The notes below the pieces were generated by a model. That model made no database searches and was not told where the DNA came from. It worked only from the letters and a program-made list of their open reading frames with translations. This document shows, piece by piece, positions 59,974 through 64,000 of a stretch of 64,000 nucleotides of DNA. The stretch is from Lotus japonicus (Eukaryota; Streptophyta; Magnoliopsida; Fabales; Fabaceae). The position numbers were made by a program, and so were the translations under genes. Every line of letters starts with the position of its first letter. Within the stretch, counting starts at the first letter, position 1. Location of the stretch: NCBI RefSeq assembly GCF_012489685.1, contig NC_080044.1:58581507-58645506 (forward strand), given 5' to 3'.

Positions 59974-60485
59974 AGGCTGAAGATTGAAAGAAGCGGCTAA
60001 GAAAACTAAGTTGAAGCAATACACGCGCAAGACATATTCTAAGCTTTCTTTCATCTTGTAATTTATCTTAGTTTACACTCAGCTTATTCAGAAGCAAACC
60101 CTTGTAAACACCAACCTCAAACAGTTGTTTGATTTTTCCTTTAGGAGATCAAGGTTGATCGGATCCTAGAGAAGACTAAGAGAGTGAATCTTAGTGTGAG
60201 CTAAGTCAGTGTAATTGTTAGTCACTTGTAGGTTTCAAGTGCAGTTGTAACTCTTACCTGATTAGTGGATTGCCTTCATTCTAAGAAGGAAAAAATCACC
60301 TTAACGGGTGGACTGGAGTAGCTTGAGTGATTTATCAAGTGAACCAGGATAAAATCCTTGTGTGCTTTTCTATCTCTATCTTTTGCACTTAGTTCTCGAA
60401 AAGATTTGTTAAAATCTTTAAGGTGGTAGTTTTTGTACGGAAAACGTTATTCAAACCCCCCTTTCTACCGTTTTTCATACCTTCA

Positions 60486-60490
60486 GCTAC
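60486..60490. other. Presumed target-site duplication GCTAC (right copy)
   Basis: The satellite consensus reads AACGAGCTACAACTTTG. The sequence resumes after the LTR at GCTAC, five bases being the copia duplication length. The left copy would precede the missing 5' LTR in the gap at 51406-51505. Confidence 0.6.
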
Positions 60491-63400
60491 AACTTTGAAA
60501 AAGAACTTTTGTGAAGTTTCGACTTTTTGGAGGGTCCCGCGATTGTCGGAAGCTGTTAGATGCGGCCGCTCAAGAACATCAAATTCTCGACACAGTCTGG
60601 AATGAAAGGATCACACGTCAGGCTACATGTCGCGAAATTTCAGTCTGATTGAGGCCTCGCGTTGCTAACTTAACGAGCTACAACTTTGGAAAAGAACTTT
60701 TGTGAAGTTTCGACTTTTAGGAAGGTCCCGTGATTGTCGGAAGCTGTGAGATGCTGCCGCTCAAGAACATCAAATTATCGACACAGTCTGCAATGAAAGG
60801 ATCACACCTCAGGCTAAAGTCGCGAAATTTCAGTCTGATTGAGGCCTCGCGGAACTAACGTAACGAGCTACAACTTTGAAAAAGAACTTTTGTGAAGTTT
60901 CGAATTTTTGGAGGGTCCCGCGATTGTCGGAAGCTGTGAGATGCTGTCGCTCAAGAACATCAAATTCTCGACACAGCCTGGAATGAAAGGATCACACGTC
61001 AGGCTACATGTCCCGAAATTTCAGTCTGATTGAGGCCTCGCGTTGCTAACTTAACGAGCTACAACTTTGGAAAAGAACTTTTGTGAAGTTTCGACTTTTA
61101 GGAAGGTCCCGTGATTGTCGGAAGCTGTGAGATGCTGCCGCTCAAGAACATCAAATTCTCGACACAGTCTGGAATGAAAGGATCACACGTCAGGCTACAT
61201 GTCGCGAAATTTCAGTCTGATTGAGGCCTCGCGTTGCTAACTTAACGAGCTACAACTTTGGAAGAGAACTTTTGTGAAGTTTCGACTTTTAGGAAGGTCC
61301 CGTGATTGTCGGAAGCTGTGAGATGCTGCCGCTCAAGAACATCAAATTCTCGACACAGTCTGCAATGAAAGGATCACACCTCAGGCTACAAGTCGCGAAA
61401 TTTCAGTCTGATTGAGGCCTCGCGGAGCTAACGTAACGAGCTACAGCTTTGAATAAGAACTTTTGTGAAGTTTCGACTTTTTGGAGGGTCCCGCGATTGT
61501 CGGAAACTGTTAGATGCGGCCGCTCAAGAACATCAAATTCTCGACACAGTCTGGAATGAAAGGATCACACGTCAGGCTACATGTCGCGAAATTTCAGTCT
61601 GATTGAGGCCTCGCGTTGCTAACTTAACGAGCTACAACTTTGGAAAAGAACTTTTGTGAAGTTTCAACTTTTAGGAAGGTCCCGTGATTGTCGGAAGCTG
61701 TGAGATGCTGCCGCTCAAGAACATCAAATTATCGACACAGTCTGCAATGAAAGGATCACACCTCAGGCTACAAGTCGCGAAATTTCAGTCTGATTGAGGC
61801 CTCGCGGAGCTAACGTAACGAGCTACAGCTTTGAAAAAGAACTTTTGTGAAGTTTCGACTTTTAGGAAGGTCCTGTGATTGTCGGAAGCTGTGAGATGCT
61901 ACCGCTCAAAAACATCAAATTCTCGACACAGTCTGCAATGAAAGGATCGGACCTTAGGCTACAAGTCGCGAAATTTTAGTCTGATTGAGGCCTCGTGGAG
62001 CTAACGTAACGAGCTACAACTTTGGAAAAGAACTTTTGTGAAGTTTCGACTTTTAGGAAGGTCCTGTGATTGTCGGAAGCTGTGAGATGCTGCCGCTCAA
62101 AAACATCAAATTCTCGACACAGTCTGCAATGAAAGGATCACACCTTAGGCTACAAGTCGCGAAATTTCAGTCTGATTGAGGCCTCGCGGAGCTAACGTAA
62201 CGAGCTACAACTTTGAAAGAGAACTTTTGTGAAGTTTCGACTTTTTGGAGGGTCCTGCGATTGTCGGAAGCTGTGAGATGCCGCCGCTCAAGAACATCAA
62301 ATTCTCGACACAGTCTGCAATGAAAGGATCACACCTCAGGCTACAAGTCGCGAAATTTCAGTCTGATTGAGGCCTCGCGGAGCTAACGTAACGAGCTACA
62401 ACTTTGAAAAAGAACTTTTGTGAAGTTTCGAATTTTTGGAGGGTCCCGCGATTGTCGGAAGCTGTGAGATGCTGTCGCTCAAGAACATCAAATTCTCGAC
62501 ACAGCCTGGAATGAAAGGATCACACGTCAGGCTACATGTCCCGAAATTTCAGTCTGATTGAGGCCTCGCGTTGCTAACTTAACGAGCTACAACTTTGGAA
62601 AAGAACTTTTGTGAAGTTTCGACTTTTAGGAAGGTCCCGTGATTGTCGGAAGCTGTGAGATGCTGCCGCTCAAGAACATCAAATTCTCGACACAGTCTGG
62701 AATGAAAGGATCACACGTCAGGCTACATGTCGCGAAATTTCAGTCTGATTGAGGCCTCGCGTTGCTAACTTAACGAGCTACAACTTTGGAAGAGAACTTT
62801 TGTGAAGTTTCGACTTTTAGGAAGGTCCCGTGATTGTCGGAAGCTGTGAGATGCTGCCGCTCAAGAACATCAAATTCTCGACACAGTCTGCAATGAAAGG
62901 ATCACACCTCAGGCTACAAGTCGCGAAATTTCAGTCTGATTGAGGCCTCGCGGAGCTAACGTAACGAGCTACAACTTTGAAAAAGAACTTTTGTGAAGTT
63001 TCGACTTTTTGGAGGGTCCCGCGATTGTCGGAAGCTGTTAGATGCGGCCGCTCAAGAACATCAAATTCTCGACACAGTCTGGAATGAAAGGATCACACGT
63101 CAGGCTACATGTCGCGAAATTTCAGTCTGATTGAGGCCTCGCGTTGCTAACTTAACGAGCTACAACTTTGGAAAAGAACTTTTGTGAAGTTTCGACTTTT
63201 AGGAAGGTCCCGTGATTGTCGGAAGCTGTGAGATGCTGCCGCTCAAGAACATCAAATTATCGACACAGTCTGCAATGAAAGGATCACACCTCAGGCTACA
63301 AGTCGCGAAATTTCAGTCTGATTGAGGCCTCGCGGAACTAACGTAACGAGCTACAGCTTTGAAAAAGAACTTTTGTGAAGTTTCGAATTTTTGGAGGGTC

Positions 63401-64000
63401 CCGCGATTGTCGGAAGCTGTTAGATGCGGCCGCTCAATAACATCAAATTATCGACACAGTCTGCAATGAAAGGATCACACCTCAGGCTACAAGTCGCAAA
63501 ATTTCAGTCTGATAGAGGCCTCGCGGAGCTAACGTAACGAGCTACAACTTTGAAAAAGGACTTTTGTGAAGTTTCGAATTTTTGGAGGGTCCCGCGATTG
63601 TCGGAAGCTGTGAGATGCTGTCGCTCAAGAACATCAAATTCTCGACACAGTCTGGAATGAAAGGATCACACGTCAGGCTACATGTCGCGAAATTTCAGTC
63701 TGATTGAGGCCTCGCGTTGCTAACTTAACGAGCTACAACTTTGGAAGAGAACTTTTGTGAAGTTTCGACTTTTAGGAAGGTCCCGTGATTGTCGGAAGCT
63801 GTGAGATGCTGCCGCTCAAGAACATCAAATTCTCGACACAGTCTGCAATGAAAGGATCACACCTCAGGCTACAAGTCGCGAAATTTCAGTCTGATTGAGG
63901 CCTCGCGGAGCTAACGTAATGAGCTACAGCTTTGAAAAAGAACTTTTGTGAAGTTTCGACTTTTTGGAGGGTCCCGCGATTGTCGGAAGCTGTTAGATGC
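60486..64000. repeat. 191-bp satellite array, right flank, distinct monomer set with an 8-mer HOR
   Basis: About 18 monomers, same orientation and length as the left array, but two different main types. One is GAGGCCTCGCGTTGCTAAC with TTTGGAAAAGAAC, AGGAAGGTCCCGTGATTG and downstream TCTGCAATG. The other is GAGGCCTCGCGGAGCTAACG with TGGAGGGTCCCGCGATTG, often followed by TCTGGAATG, CACGTCAGG and CATGTCGCG. The GCGTTGCTAAC monomers start at 60659, 61040, 61231, 61613, 62568, 62759, 63141 and 63714, spaced by 2, 1, 2, 5, 1, 2 and 3 monomers. A linked set of rare variants (GATGCTGTCGCTC, ACAGCCTGG, CATGTCCCG) recurs at 60973 and 62501, 1528 bp apart (8 x 191). The array continues past the window end. 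Confidence 0.95.

Larger units (their letters stand above)
51506..60485 (+). mobile_element. Sirevirus-type Ty1/copia LTR retrotransposon, 5'-truncated by the gap
   Basis: Order on the plus strand: protease, integrase, reverse transcriptase, RNase H (copia order, integrase before RT), then an env-like ORF, an antisense ORF, several polypurine tracts and a 3' LTR. An env-like third ORF together with repeated AAGGGGGAG tracts is characteristic of the Sirevirus genus (SIRE1 in soybean is the founder). The right edge is a true junction: the LTR ends in CA at 60485 and satellite resumes mid-monomer with GCTAC at 60486. Copia elements make 5-bp target duplications, so GCTAC is the expected duplicate, but the left copy is hidden. 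Pol is damaged while the two accessory ORFs are open. Dating is impossible without the 5' LTR. Confidence 0.92.
59277..60485 (+). mobile_element. 3' LTR, 1209 bp
   Basis: Begins TGTAAGATCAAG right after the polypurine tract and ends CCTTCA at the junction with satellite, giving the expected TG...CA ends. The first bases form a hairpin: AGATCAA (59281-59287), loop GTT, TTGATCT (59291-59297). About 59515-59760 is packed with CTCTGA, CCAGAAG and TTCAGA words. A promoter lies at 59965. The 3' part (CCTTAACGGGTGGACTGGAG at 60300) resembles legume SIRE-like LTRs as I recall them. The length is within the Sirevirus range. No 5' LTR is available for comparison. Confidence 0.88.

Noticed and set aside
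51506..60485. Ty3/gypsy or caulimovirus-like origin of the element
   Set aside because: Integrase precedes reverse transcriptase, RT has YVDD in the copia context and the 3' region has Sirevirus-style purine tracts. All point to Ty1/copia.
4423..64000. Recognisable CENP-B box or rRNA/5S gene in the monomer
   Set aside because: I compared the conserved stretches (TTTCGACTTT...GTCCCGCGATTG) with the CENP-B box pattern and with the 5S gene as I know them and saw no convincing match. The centromere role is left open.

Overview
The window comes from a plant nuclear genome, most likely a eudicot and probably a legume. The reasons are NAC-domain gene fragments with plant introns, an AT-rich intergenic background, and a Ty1/copia element of the Sirevirus (SIRE1/Maximus-like) type with an env-like third ORF and repeated polypurine tracts. 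The species call is inference. Three runs of exactly 100 N (4323-4422, 27112-27211, 51406-51505) are scaffold gaps of arbitrary size, so the window is four contigs placed in order.

Layout: (1) 1-4322 is low-copy AT-rich DNA. It holds a possible retroposon tail, two MITE-like elements, a NAC fragment carrying the C-terminal part of the domain (exons at 1118-1381 and 1726-1899), and a second NAC fragment carrying only the N-terminal part (3810-4001). Both fragments are broken. (2) 4423-51405 is a satellite array with a 191-bp monomer, about 245 copies in one orientation, organised into higher-order repeats (HORs). The main HOR is an 11-mer of exactly 2101 bp. Locally amplified blocks of 3, 4, 5, 7, 9 and 15 monomers also occur. 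(3) 51506-60485 is the 3' three-quarters of a Sirevirus inserted in the satellite: a damaged pol, an intact 949-aa env-like ORF, a 130-aa coiled-coil ORF on the opposite strand with its own TATA box, several polypurine tracts, and a 1209-bp 3' LTR. The 5' LTR and gag are lost in the gap at 51406-51505. (4) 60486-64000 is satellite again, with the same monomer length but a different monomer set and a different (8-mer, 1528-bp) HOR.

There is no pathway in the usual sense. The two systems worth attention are the satellite and the retroelement. The satellite is an evolving HOR array whose rearrangements are almost all whole multiples of 191 bp. The retroelement keeps its two accessory ORFs intact while its pol has two frameshifts and a stop. 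The antisense coiled-coil gene, with a TATA box 52 bp upstream of its start, is the best candidate for something little described. Indel-rich stretches near the gaps look like unpolished long-read consensus and should not be read as biology.
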